Below, piece after piece: positions 1 to 5,888 of a stretch of DNA of 7,184 nucleotides. Each line of letters begins with the position of its first letter. Position 1 is the first letter of the stretch. A program made the translations under genes and the position numbers. The notes beneath the pieces were generated by a model. The model made no database searches, was not told the origin of the DNA, and saw nothing but the letters and a program-made list of their open reading frames with translations. Origin of the DNA: an uncultured Actinomycetes bacterium (lineage in GTDB: Bacteria; Actinomycetota; Thermoleophilia; Gaiellales; F1-60-MAGs149); assembly GCA_903847495.1 (NCBI GenBank), contig CAINDT010000340.1, positions 1 to 7,184 of the forward strand, in the 5' to 3' direction.

Positions 1-815
1 CCTCGGGAGTCTCCGTGGCCCAGCTGGTCGAGACCGCGTGGGCCTCGGCCTCGACGTTCCGCGGCAGCGATAAGCGCGGTGGCGCCAACGGTGCACGCAT
101 CCGTCTCGCTCCGCAGAAGGATTGGGTGGTCAACAACCCCGCTGCGCTCGCGACGGCTCTGACGGCTATCGAGGCGGTGCAGCAGGAGTTCAACGCCGCG
201 CAGTCCGACGGCAAGCGCGTCTCGCTGGCCGACCTGATCGTGCTGGGCGGCTGCGCTGCCGTCGAGCAGGCCGCGCGAGCTGCCGGTCATGAGGTCACGG
301 TGCCCTTCGCACCGGGCCGCACCGACGCCACGCAGGAGCAGACCGACGTCGAGTCGTTCGCCGTCCTCGAGCCGATGGCGGATGGGTTCCGCAACTACTC
401 GAGCGTGAACAACTGGGATCCGCGTCCGCTGGAGCACCAACTGATCGATCGCGCCAACCTGCTGACCCTGACGGCACCGGAGCTGACGGTCCTGATCGGC
501 GGCCTGCGAGCGATCAACGGCACCCTGACGGAGCGCCCTGAGGTGCTCAGCACGGACTTCCTCGTGAACCTGCTCGACATGAGCACCGCGTGGCAGCCCA
601 CGTCGAGCGATGAGCAGTCCTTCGAGGGCCGCGATCGCGCGTCGGGTGCAGTCAAGTGGACGGGGACCCGCGTGGATCTCGTCTTCGGCTCGAACTCGCA
701 GTTGCGGGCGCTCGCCGAGGTGTATGCCTCCGACGATGCGCAGGCCCAGTTCGTCGGCGACTTCGTTGCCGCGTGGGACAAGGTCATGAACCTCGATCGG
801 TTCGATCTGAACTAA
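1..815 (+). CDS. katG: Catalase-peroxidase, C-terminal part (5' end outside window)
   Basis: This is the C-terminal third (about 270 residues) of a bifunctional haem catalase-peroxidase, a cytoplasmic enzyme that removes hydrogen peroxide and, in mycobacteria, activates isoniazid. The frame is open from base 3 and ends in TAA at 813-815; the true start lies left of the window. Family hallmarks seen directly are TAWASASTFRGSDKRGGANG followed by ARIRLAPQKDW, then SLADLIVLGGCAAVEQAA, PFAPGRTDATQEQTDVESFA, KWTGTRVDLVFGSNSQLRAL and the terminal KVMNLDRFDLN. The last of these matches the usual KatG C-terminus, so the 3' end is intact. This portion is mainly the second, haem-less peroxidase-like domain; the haem-binding histidine and the Trp-Tyr-Met adduct belong to the missing N-terminal domain, so catalytic competence cannot be judged. 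No frameshift is seen. The GTG at base 15 is an internal valine, not a start. The next gene is convergent. Confidence 0.97.
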   Translation, partial: SGVSVAQLVETAWASASTFRGSDKRGGANGARIRLAPQKDWVVNNPAALATALTAIEAVQQEFNAAQSDGKRVSLADLIVLGGCAAVEQAARAAGHEVTVPFAPGRTDATQEQTDVESFAVLEPMADGFRNYSSVNNWDPRPLEHQLIDRANLLTLTAPELTVLIGGLRAINGTLTERPEVLSTDFLVNLLDMSTAWQPTSSDEQSFEGRDRASGAVKWTGTRVDLVFGSNSQLRALAEVYASDDAQAQFVGDFVAAWDKVMNLDRFDLN

Positions 816-850
816 GTACGATCGTCGCCCGGGTCGGCCATCGCGCCGGC

Positions 851-870
851 CCGGGTCGATGACGACCCGG
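851..870. terminator. GC-rich hairpin between convergent katG and the PuuD-like gene
   Basis: A perfect 8-bp stem, CCGGGTCG (851-858) with CGACCCGG (863-870), closes an ATGA tetraloop. It lies in the 65-bp gap between two convergent genes, so it could serve both strands. There is no U-tract on either side, so it is not a textbook intrinsic terminator; high-GC actinobacteria often have hairpins of this kind. A second copy of CCCGGGTCG at 828-836 could compete for the same right arm. Confidence 0.45.
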
Positions 871-880
871 CGTCGGTGGG

Positions 881-1624
881 CTAGCGGTGCGCCGCGCGCA
901 TTCGCGCGGCTTCGACCAGATCCCGAAACGGACCGAGCCACCGCTGATCGCGGCGCCACATGAACTCGTTGTGCCACTGCAGGCCGACGGCGAAGGGCGC
1001 GCCGGGGGCGCTTTCCGTTGCCTCGATCACGCCGTCTTCGGCGCGGGCGACGGGGAGGAGGCGCTCACCGGTGCGCGCCACCGCCTGGTGGTGAAACGAG
1101 TTGATCAGCGGCGCGCCGGCGCCGATCCAGCCGGCCAGGCGACTCGTGGGCTCGACGTCGATCTCGTGCCAGTGCTCGCCCGGGGCAGCCTCGGCGTACT
1201 CGACCCAGTCGACCATGTGCGTGCGCGACTCGGGGTGCTGGGAGGGGACATCCTGCGTGAGCGCGCCACCGTCGGCGACGGCGAGCACCTGGCTGCCGCG
1301 GCAGATACCGAGGATCGGCACGCCCTGCTCGAGCGAGGCCTTGGCGAGGCCGATCTCGAAGGCGTCGTGCTCCGGCGGCACCGTATTGACCGTGGGGTGC
1401 CGCTCCTCGCCGTAGTGGCTGGGGTCCACGTCCTCGCCACCGGAGAGGACGACGCCGTCGAGGTCCTCAAGCAGCTCATCGATGTCGCCGGGCGGTGTGT
1501 CGCGCGGCAGGGCGATCACGAGGGCGCCTGCGGCGGTGAGCGCCTCGCGAAAGTTGCGCTCCACGGGGATCAGCAGTGGATCGGTCAGCTCGAGCGTGAC
1601 ACCGATGCGGGGGCGACGGGGCAT
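881..1624 (-). CDS. Class I glutamine-amidotransferase-like hydrolase, gamma-glutamyl-gamma-aminobutyrate hydrolase (PuuD) family
   Basis: A 247-residue soluble protein of the peptidase C26 / class I GATase-like family, whose best known member PuuD cleaves gamma-glutamyl-GABA in putrescine breakdown. Seen in the sequence: GVVLSGGEDVDPSHYGE (about 57-73), the nucleophile elbow GICRGSQ with Cys108, INSFHHQAV with His178/179, and the terminal triad motif GLQWHNE with His218 and Glu220. The usual motif is WHPE, so Asn replaces Pro, while the His and Glu are kept. Length is normal for the family. No synthetase or ammonia-accepting domain is attached, which fits a stand-alone hydrolase. The ATG at 1622-1624 follows the tetR stop by 9 bp and lacks a clear Shine-Dalgarno sequence, so translation is probably coupled to tetR. 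The actual gamma-glutamyl substrate cannot be read from sequence; no other putrescine-pathway gene is in view, so I do not assign puuD. Confidence 0.88.
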   Translation of the reverse strand: MPRRPRIGVTLELTDPLLIPVERNFREALTAAGALVIALPRDTPPGDIDELLEDLDGVVLSGGEDVDPSHYGEERHPTVNTVPPEHDAFEIGLAKASLEQGVPILGICRGSQVLAVADGGALTQDVPSQHPESRTHMVDWVEYAEAAPGEHWHEIDVEPTSRLAGWIGAGAPLINSFHHQAVARTGERLLPVARAEDGVIEATESAPGAPFAVGLQWHNEFMWRRDQRWLGPFRDLVEAARMRAAHR

Positions 1625-1633
1625 GGCGAAACG

Positions 1634-2188
1634 CTATCGCACGAGGGCATTGGCCGTTGTGGCGGCCACGCGTGGGGCGATCACATCGACATCGGCGCCC
1701 AGGGCGATCTCGCGTGCCCCGGCATTGACGAGCGCCTTGCCGACAGTGAAGACCCACTCGGCGTCGATGCCCTCGTGGAGGCGATCGGTCTTGCGCGCAC
1801 GGTCAATGAACGTGGTGATCGCTCGATCGATGGCGATCTGGCTACGACTATCGGGCGCCTCCTCGGGCGGCGCTGCCTCGGTGAGCGTGCAGGTGTCGGC
1901 GGCGGCGCGCATGATCGCCTCGATGAAGACCTCGATGGCGGCGCGCGGATCCGTTTCGGCGATGCTCGCTTCGGCCGCCGCCTCGACGCGGTCGAGGAAG
2001 AGCTCGCGCAACGCGGCGATCAGCTCGTCGCGCGTGGCGAAGTGGCGGTAGAGCGTGGCGCGGCCGATACCCGCGCGCTGCGCGATCGCATCCATGCCGG
2101 CCGACGGGTCGACCGTCAGCTCCGCTGTGGCGGCGTGGAGGATGCGCTCGTGGGTGCGCTGAGCATCACTGCGAAGGACGGTCGCCAT
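1634..2188 (-). CDS. TetR/AcrR-family transcriptional regulator
   Basis: A 184-residue regulator. The N-terminal DNA-binding domain spans about residues 8-58, with helix-turn-helix GMDAIAQRAGIGRATLYRHF (31-50) followed by ATRDELIAAL, the typical TetR signature. Residues about 60-184 form the ligand-binding and dimerisation domain, which is not conserved enough to name an inducer. It is divergent from the MMPL exporter and directly upstream of the PuuD-like hydrolase, so it most likely represses itself, the hydrolase and the pump. The start is ATG at 2186-2188. There is no Shine-Dalgarno sequence, and a promoter-like -10 (TATCGT, minus strand 2202-2197) would place the transcription start at or within a few bases of the ATG, so the mRNA may be leaderless. 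The stop at 1634 lies 9 bp before the hydrolase start. Confidence 0.93.
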   Translation of the reverse strand: MATVLRSDAQRTHERILHAATAELTVDPSAGMDAIAQRAGIGRATLYRHFATRDELIAALRELFLDRVEAAAEASIAETDPRAAIEVFIEAIMRAAADTCTLTEAAPPEEAPDSRSQIAIDRAITTFIDRARKTDRLHEGIDAEWVFTVGKALVNAGAREIALGADVDVIAPRVAATTANALVR

Positions 2189-2196
2189 GCACCGAA

Positions 2197-2225
2197 ACGA
2201 TACATCACCGTCCCAGATGGGACAA
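2197..2225 (-). promoter_or_regulatory. Candidate promoter of the tetR-hydrolase operon
   Basis: Read on the minus strand, TTGTCC (2225-2220) and TATCGT (2202-2197) are separated by 17 bp, each matching 4 of 6 positions of the sigma70-type consensus. The predicted transcription start is around 2190-2188, at the tetR ATG. The palindrome at 2210-2223 lies in the spacer and overlaps the -35 element. This is inferred by eye only. Confidence 0.45.
2210..2223. promoter_or_regulatory. Candidate TetR operator O1 (perfect 6-2-6 palindrome)
   Basis: GTCCCA-GA-TGGGAC is a perfect inverted repeat in the tetR/MMPL divergent region. It overlaps the -35-like elements of both candidate promoters, so a protein bound here would block both directions, as is usual for TetR regulators divergent from an efflux gene. 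It is the best candidate for the autoregulatory site. No symmetrical extension is seen beyond the 14 bp. Confidence 0.55.
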
Positions 2226-2248
2226 ACGTGTCTCGTATTGTGTATGCT
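2219..2248 (+). promoter_or_regulatory. Candidate promoter of the MMPL exporter
   Basis: GGGACA (2219-2224) and TATGCT (2243-2248) with an 18-bp spacer each match 4 of 6 consensus positions. The start would fall near 2255, giving a leader of about 55 nt that contains the second palindrome (2263-2286) and the ribosome binding site. The -35 overlaps operator O1 and the -35 of the divergent promoter. Confidence 0.4.
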
Positions 2249-2262
2249 GCGGCGGTCTCAGA

Positions 2263-2286
2263 CGTCGGTGTGCGCGCACACAGACG
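2263..2286. promoter_or_regulatory. Second palindrome (candidate operator O2 or leader hairpin)
   Basis: A 24-bp inverted repeat with 11 of 12 pairs matching. The core GTGTGCGCGCACAC (2268-2281) is a perfect 14-bp palindrome, flanked after one mismatch (G2267/A2282) by CGTC and GACG. It lies downstream of the proposed MMPL promoter and 9 bp before the AGGAG ribosome binding site. It could be a second regulator site acting as a roadblock, or an mRNA hairpin affecting translation or stability. Its sequence does not resemble O1. Confidence 0.45.
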
Positions 2287-2295
2287 ATGCACCTC

Positions 2296-2300
2296 AGGAG
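2296..2300 (+). promoter_or_regulatory. Ribosome binding site that sets the MMPL start
   Basis: AGGAG stands 10 nt before ATG 2311. The in-frame upstream ATG at 2287 has no such site and abuts the palindrome, so translation is placed at 2311. Confidence 0.7.
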
Positions 2301-2310
2301 CGATCACCGC

Positions 2311-4518
2311 ATGGCAGCCAGCAGCACCCCGACGAAGACCGGCCTTCTCGCCCGCCTGACCCGCGCGATTGCCGCCCACCCGTGGCGCACGATCGGCATC
2401 TGGGTGCTGATCATCGTCGGCGTCTTCGCCGCCGCCGGCACGATCGGCGGCCAGCTGCAGAACAAGTTCACGATTCCGAACTCTGATGCGCAGAAGGCGA
2501 CCGACCTCCTGCAGAAGGAGTTTCCCGCCCGCGCGGGTGACTCCGCGACGATCGTCTTCCACACCGATGGCAAGCTGACCGATGCGCAGAACAAGGCGGC
2601 CGTCGAGAAGGTCATCGCCGCTGCGAAGACCGTCGATCACGTGACCGGCGCCGGCGACCCGTTCACGCAAGAGGGTGGAGCGATCTCGCCGCAGGGCAAT
2701 GTCGGCTTCGTCGACGTGCAGTTCGACGGCCAGGGCTGGGACCTCCCCGCCAACGTCATCCCTGACTTCAAGGACGCCACGACCGCCGCCGCCGCCGGCA
2801 GCTCGGTCCAGATCGCCTACACCGGCCAGGCCGTGCAGGAGCAGCCGCAGCAGGGTGCCTCCGAGCTGATCGGCATCGGCGTGGCGATCATCATCCTGCT
2901 GATCGTCTTCGGCACGCTGCTGCCGGCGCTGATCCCGATCTTCCTCGCGATCCTCGCGGTGGCCCTCGGCATCTCGATCCTGACGATCGCCGCGGGCTTC
3001 ACCGACTTCAACACGATCACGCCGATCCTCGCCTCGATGATCGGCCTCGGCGTGGGTATTGACTACTCGCTGTTTATCCTCACGCGCTTCCGTCAGGCGC
3101 TGCACGACGGTGCCACGCCGAAGGAGGCCGCGGCAGTGGCCGCTTCGACCGCCGGCCGCGCTGTCATCTTCGCCGGTGCGACCGTCGCGATCTCCGTCGT
3201 CGGCCTCGTCACGATCGGGCTCGACTTCCTCACCAAGATGGGTATCGGCGCATCGCTGTCGGTGCTCACGAGCGTCGCTATCGCGGTCACGCTGCTGCCG
3301 GCTGTGCTGGCACTGCTCGGCCATAAGGTCGATCGCCTCAAGATCCCGTTCATCAAGACGCCCGACGACTCGCTCGCGGCCGCCAAGAAGACGGCCGTGG
3401 CGCGCTGGGGTCGTTTCGTGACCAGCCATGCATGGGTGTTCCTGATCGTGCCGCTCGCCCTGATGCTGCTGTTCGCCGCGCCTGTGGTGCGCGTCCAGCT
3501 TGGTGCTGCTGACGCCGGCACGGCTCCGAAGTCGACCACCCAGCGCGTGGCCTACGACTGGCTGGCCGAGGGCTTTGGCCCGGGCTTCAACGGCCCGCTG
3601 ATCGTCGCAGTGAACACGAAGGGCGACACGGCGTTGGCCGACAACCTCCAGAAGGCCATCGCCGAGACGCCGAACGTCGCCGCCGCCACGCCGGCGATCC
3701 CGAGCCCGAACAACCAGGCGGCGATCATCACGGTCTACGCCAAGAGCTCGCCGCAGGACATCGAAACGACCGAGCTCGTCGACACGCTGCGGGCCACCAC
3801 GATTCCTGATGCGCTCAAGGGCACGGGGGCCACGGCGTACGTCGGCGGCTCAACCGCGGCGTTCGAGGACATCTCCGCGACGATCTACTCGAACATCCCG
3901 TGGTTCCTCCTGTTCGTTGTGGGCATCACGGTCGTGATCCTGACGATGGCGTTCCGCAGCCTCGTCGTCTCGATCAAGGCGGCGCTCACGACCATCCTTT
4001 CGTGCGCCGCGGCGTTTGGCATCCTCACCCTCGTCTTCCAGGAGGGCTACGGCGCCAGCCTGATCGGCCTCGACAAGACCGGTCCGATCGAGTCGTTCCT
4101 GCCGGTGATCGTGTTCGCGCTGATCTTCGGCCTCTCCATGGACTACGAGGTCTTCCTCGTCAGCCGTATCCGCGAGGCCTTCGTCGGCGGGGATACGCCG
4201 CGCGAGGCGGTCACGGACGGCGTCGCCACGATCGGCCGCGTCATCATCGCGGCCGCGCTGATCATGGCCTCGGTGTTCTTCGCCTTCATGACGGGCGTCG
4301 ATCGCACGATCAAGGAGTTTGGTCTCGCGCTCGGCCTGGCGATCGTGCTCGACGCCTTCGTGATCCGCCTGACGCTGGTGCCGGCGCTGATGCATCTGCT
4401 CAACCAGAACGCCTGGTGGATCCCGCGCTGGCTGGACCGCATCCTCCCGAGCCTCACGATCGAGGCGCCTGAGGACCGCGGTCACATGGAGACGACGGCG
4501 CACCCGCACGAGTCCTGA
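2311..4518 (+). CDS. MMPL-family (RND superfamily) transporter
   Basis: A 735-residue inner-membrane exporter of the MMPL family, which uses the proton gradient to move lipids or hydrophobic compounds. The layout is the classic duplicated one: TM1 (about 25-46), an extracytoplasmic loop (about 47-184), TM2-TM6 (about 185-343), TM7 (about 373-395), a second loop (about 397-525) and TM8-TM12 (about 527-695). Each half carries the Asp-Tyr proton-relay pair in TM4 and TM10: GLGVGIDYSLFILTRFRQAL with D251/Y252 and FGLSMDYEVFLVSRIREAF with D611/Y612. There is no long C-terminal cytoplasmic domain like that of mycobacterial MmpL3; the tail is short and charged. The start at ATG 2311 was chosen for its AGGAG site; an in-frame ATG at 2287 would add eight residues. 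Divergence from a TetR gene suggests regulated efflux. The substrate is unknown. Confidence 0.93.
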   Translation: MAASSTPTKTGLLARLTRAIAAHPWRTIGIWVLIIVGVFAAAGTIGGQLQNKFTIPNSDAQKATDLLQKEFPARAGDSATIVFHTDGKLTDAQNKAAVEKVIAAAKTVDHVTGAGDPFTQEGGAISPQGNVGFVDVQFDGQGWDLPANVIPDFKDATTAAAAGSSVQIAYTGQAVQEQPQQGASELIGIGVAIIILLIVFGTLLPALIPIFLAILAVALGISILTIAAGFTDFNTITPILASMIGLGVGIDYSLFILTRFRQALHDGATPKEAAAVAASTAGRAVIFAGATVAISVVGLVTIGLDFLTKMGIGASLSVLTSVAIAVTLLPAVLALLGHKVDRLKIPFIKTPDDSLAAAKKTAVARWGRFVTSHAWVFLIVPLALMLLFAAPVVRVQLGAADAGTAPKSTTQRVAYDWLAEGFGPGFNGPLIVAVNTKGDTALADNLQKAIAETPNVAAATPAIPSPNNQAAIITVYAKSSPQDIETTELVDTLRATTIPDALKGTGATAYVGGSTAAFEDISATIYSNIPWFLLFVVGITVVILTMAFRSLVVSIKAALTTILSCAAAFGILTLVFQEGYGASLIGLDKTGPIESFLPVIVFALIFGLSMDYEVFLVSRIREAFVGGDTPREAVTDGVATIGRVIIAAALIMASVFFAFMTGVDRTIKEFGLALGLAIVLDAFVIRLTLVPALMHLLNQNAWWIPRWLDRILPSLTIEAPEDRGHMETTAHPHES

Positions 4519-4544
4519 CCAATCTGGATCCGGATCCAGATTGG
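4519..4544. repeat. Perfect 26-bp palindrome immediately after the MMPL stop
   Basis: The left arm CCAATCTGGATCC (4519-4531) and the right arm GGATCCAGATTGG (4532-4544) are exact reverse complements with no spacer. The palindrome begins at the base after the MMPL TGA. It is related to the next palindrome: 22 of 26 positions match bases 4556-4581, with a period of 37 bp. It is not followed by a T-tract, so termination alone does not explain it. Confidence 0.9.
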
Positions 4545-4549
4545 CAGTA

Positions 4550-4587
4550 TTCGTGCCAATTTGGATCCGGTTCCAAAGTGGCACGAA
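4550..4587. repeat. Second, longer imperfect palindrome (38 bp)
   Basis: The 19-bp arms 4550-4568 and 4569-4587 match at 17 of 19 positions. The outer ends are TTCGTGCC and GGCACGAA, and the core is the diverged copy of the preceding 26-bp palindrome. Its left arm also pairs with the right arm of the first palindrome: CCGGATCCAGATTGGCA (4530-4546) against TGCCAATTTGGATCCGG (4554-4570). That 17-bp stem has one G-T/G-U position and a 7-nt loop GTATTCG, so alternative folds are mutually exclusive. Confidence 0.88.
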
Positions 4588-4601
4588 ACGTGCACGTTTT
4601 T
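4580..4601 (+). terminator. Candidate terminator of the MMPL gene, with T-tract
   Basis: AAACGTGCACGTTT (4586-4599) is a perfect 14-bp palindrome running into five T residues (4597-4601) on the + strand, directly before the convergent terC stop. Together with the larger hairpins upstream it could end MMPL transcription. GCACG (4581-4585) can also pair with CGTGC (4589-4593). The minus strand has no comparable T-tract, so a terC terminator here is less certain. Confidence 0.5.
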
Positions 4602-4605
4602 GGCG

Positions 4606-5535
4606 CTAGTGGCTCGCGGCTTCGCCGCGGCGGTTCGCCCGCACGCTCGCGAGGATGCCGATGCCGAGAATCGAGAGGATCACGGCCAGGCTGATCAGCG
4701 GCGGCATGTGGTACCAGTGCGAGATGATCATCTTGAAGCCGACCCAGCCAAGCACGATCGCCAGCGTGGGCTGCAGGTAGACGAACCGCTCGAGCGACGT
4801 GGCGATCGCGAAGTAGAGCGTGCGCAAGCCAAGCAGGGCGAAGGCGTTGGCCGCGAGCACGATGAACGGATCGTCCGTGATCGCGTAGATCGCGGGCACC
4901 GAGTCGACGGCGAACATCAGGTCGAAGAACGCGAGGGCGAGCAGTGCGACGAAGAGCGGGGTGAACAGCCGCTTGCCGTTCTCCTTGACCGTCATTGACG
5001 AACCGCGGAAGTCCTCGGTCATCGGGATCACGCGGCGCATGAGCGTGAGGATCTTGCTGTCCTCGGGATGTTCGGTCGTGTCGGTGTGGCGGGCCATGCG
5101 AATGCCCGTGATGATCAGGAACGCGCCGAAGATGAACGGCATCCACCAGAACGCCTCGAGCAGCGCGCCGCCAATCGCGATCAGGATGCCGCGCAGGACG
5201 ATCGCCATGATCACGCCCCAGAACAGGGCGCGGTAGCGGAGCTCGCCCGGCACGGCGAGCGCCGCGAAGAGGATCGCGAACACGGCGACGTTGTCGATCG
5301 AGAGGCTGTACTCGACGAGGTAGCCGGTGAAGAACTCGGTGCCGACGGTCGGACCGAGCAGCACCCAGATGGCGACGCCGAAGGCGACGCCGAGACCGGC
5401 CCACACCCCCGTCCAGATGAACGCCTCGCGGGTCGGAATCTCTTTGTCGCTCTTGTGGAAGACGAAGAGGTCCAGCACGAGCGCCGTCAGCACGACGACA
5501 GGCAGGGCGATCCAGAGAAGGGTGGCGGAATCCAT
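4606..5535 (-). CDS. TerC/Alx-family integral membrane protein (probable metal ion exporter)
   Basis: A 309-residue polytopic membrane protein of the TerC family. Members such as Alx and MntP-like partners are linked to manganese export and metal homeostasis, others to tellurite resistance. About eight to nine hydrophobic segments are visible. Family motifs seen are VLDLFVFHK (Asp22), GYLVEYSLSIDNVAVF (Glu75, Asp81, Asn82), LRGILIAIGG (Arg115), FFDLMFAVDSVPAIYAITDD (Asp205, Asp211) and FALLGLRTLYFA (about 232-243). These acidic residues in membrane segments are the presumed ion-binding sites. Length matches Alx/YgdQ-type proteins, and no CBS or CorC domain is fused. The ATG at 5533-5535 has only a weak upstream purine stretch. 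It lies 66 bp after the 91-residue gene and may be read through from that operon; a manganese riboswitch is not evident in this short gap. No tellurite operon (terZABDEF) genes are nearby, so the symbol terC is withheld. Confidence 0.92.
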   Translation of the reverse strand: MDSATLLWIALPVVVLTALVLDLFVFHKSDKEIPTREAFIWTGVWAGLGVAFGVAIWVLLGPTVGTEFFTGYLVEYSLSIDNVAVFAILFAALAVPGELRYRALFWGVIMAIVLRGILIAIGGALLEAFWWMPFIFGAFLIITGIRMARHTDTTEHPEDSKILTLMRRVIPMTEDFRGSSMTVKENGKRLFTPLFVALLALAFFDLMFAVDSVPAIYAITDDPFIVLAANAFALLGLRTLYFAIATSLERFVYLQPTLAIVLGWVGFKMIISHWYHMPPLISLAVILSILGIGILASVRANRRGEAASH

Positions 5536-5601
5536 CAGTAGGTTGCCCTAATCATGCCTCATACGCTTCGCGTTGTTGCGTCGCGTGGACGGAGGCAGGT
5601 G

Positions 5602-5877
5602 CTACTTGAGACCCTGACGTGCCTCGCGCACCAGCGCGACGCATTCGGGGTAGATCACCGTGATAGCCGCGCGCAGCTGTGCTGCCTGCTCCTCCGGCGT
5701 GCCGGTCGGCGAGATCTGCGCGATCGCGGCGGTCGTCATCTGCACGGCCAGGTGGATCGCGTTGTCCGCGAAGGCCACGCTCTGGCTCTCCTGCGCCTGC
5801 TCGGCGAATTGGCGCATGGCGTTGTTGAGGTCGTCGGGATCGAACATCCCGCCGAAGCCGAAGGGGTTCTCGCTCAT
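5602..5877 (-). CDS. Small conserved-looking hypothetical protein (91 aa)
   Basis: I do not recognise this family. The protein is acidic, soluble and has no signal peptide or membrane segment. The N-terminus is glycine- and phenylalanine-rich (SENPFGFGGMFDP, 2-14). Residues about 15-55 and 62-88 look helical, separated by a loop SPTGTPEE (56-63), suggesting a small two-helix or helical-hairpin fold. There is one cysteine (Cys79). Evidence that it is real: a good Shine-Dalgarno AGGA (5888-5885) sits 7 nt before the ATG and is embedded in the stop codon region of the cyclophilin gene, with a gap of only 9 bp. The reading frame is free of the arginine/serine-rich bias typical of spurious frames in GC-rich DNA. 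Probably translated from the same mRNA as the cyclophilin lipoprotein; function unknown. Confidence 0.75.
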   Translation of the reverse strand: MSENPFGFGGMFDPDDLNNAMRQFAEQAQESQSVAFADNAIHLAVQMTTAAIAQISPTGTPEEQAAQLRAAITVIYPECVALVREARQGLK

Positions 5878-5884
5878 AGCCGGA

Positions 5885-5888
5885 TCCT
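5885..5888 (-). promoter_or_regulatory. Ribosome binding site of the 91-aa gene, overlapping the cyclophilin stop
   Basis: On the minus strand the cyclophilin stop TAG runs into AGGA, giving TAGGA, 7 nt before the next ATG. The arrangement ties translation of the small gene to termination on the cyclophilin gene and supports the small gene being real. Confidence 0.6.

Noticed and set aside
2287..2310. Upstream in-frame ATG at 2287 as the MMPL start
   Set aside because: No Shine-Dalgarno sequence precedes it and it directly abuts the 24-bp palindrome, while ATG 2311 has AGGAG at good spacing.
887..2359. A 490-codon open frame on the + strand, opposite the hydrolase and tetR genes
   Set aside because: It is antisense to two recognisable genes, its translation is rich in Arg/Gly/Ala/Asp without any domain, and it runs through the divergent promoter region. 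Long antisense frames are expected in GC-rich DNA.
2116..3429. A 437-codon open frame on the minus strand
   Set aside because: It lies opposite the MMPL gene and overlaps the tetR start and both promoters; its composition (Arg, Asp, Gly, His) is that of a shadow frame.
4519..4601. CRISPR-like repeat array
   Set aside because: There are only two diverged units separated by about 11 bp, both palindromic, with no spacer structure and no cas genes.
4454..5404. A 316-codon minus-strand frame running through terC and the palindrome patch
   Set aside because: It is out of frame with the clear TerC protein and is very Arg-rich; it also crosses the candidate terminators.
5536..5601. Manganese (yybP-ykoY) riboswitch upstream of the TerC gene
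   Set aside because: Such riboswitches often precede TerC-family genes, but the gap is only 66 bp and shows no recognisable conserved core; only a weak interrupted stem around 5563-5586 is seen.
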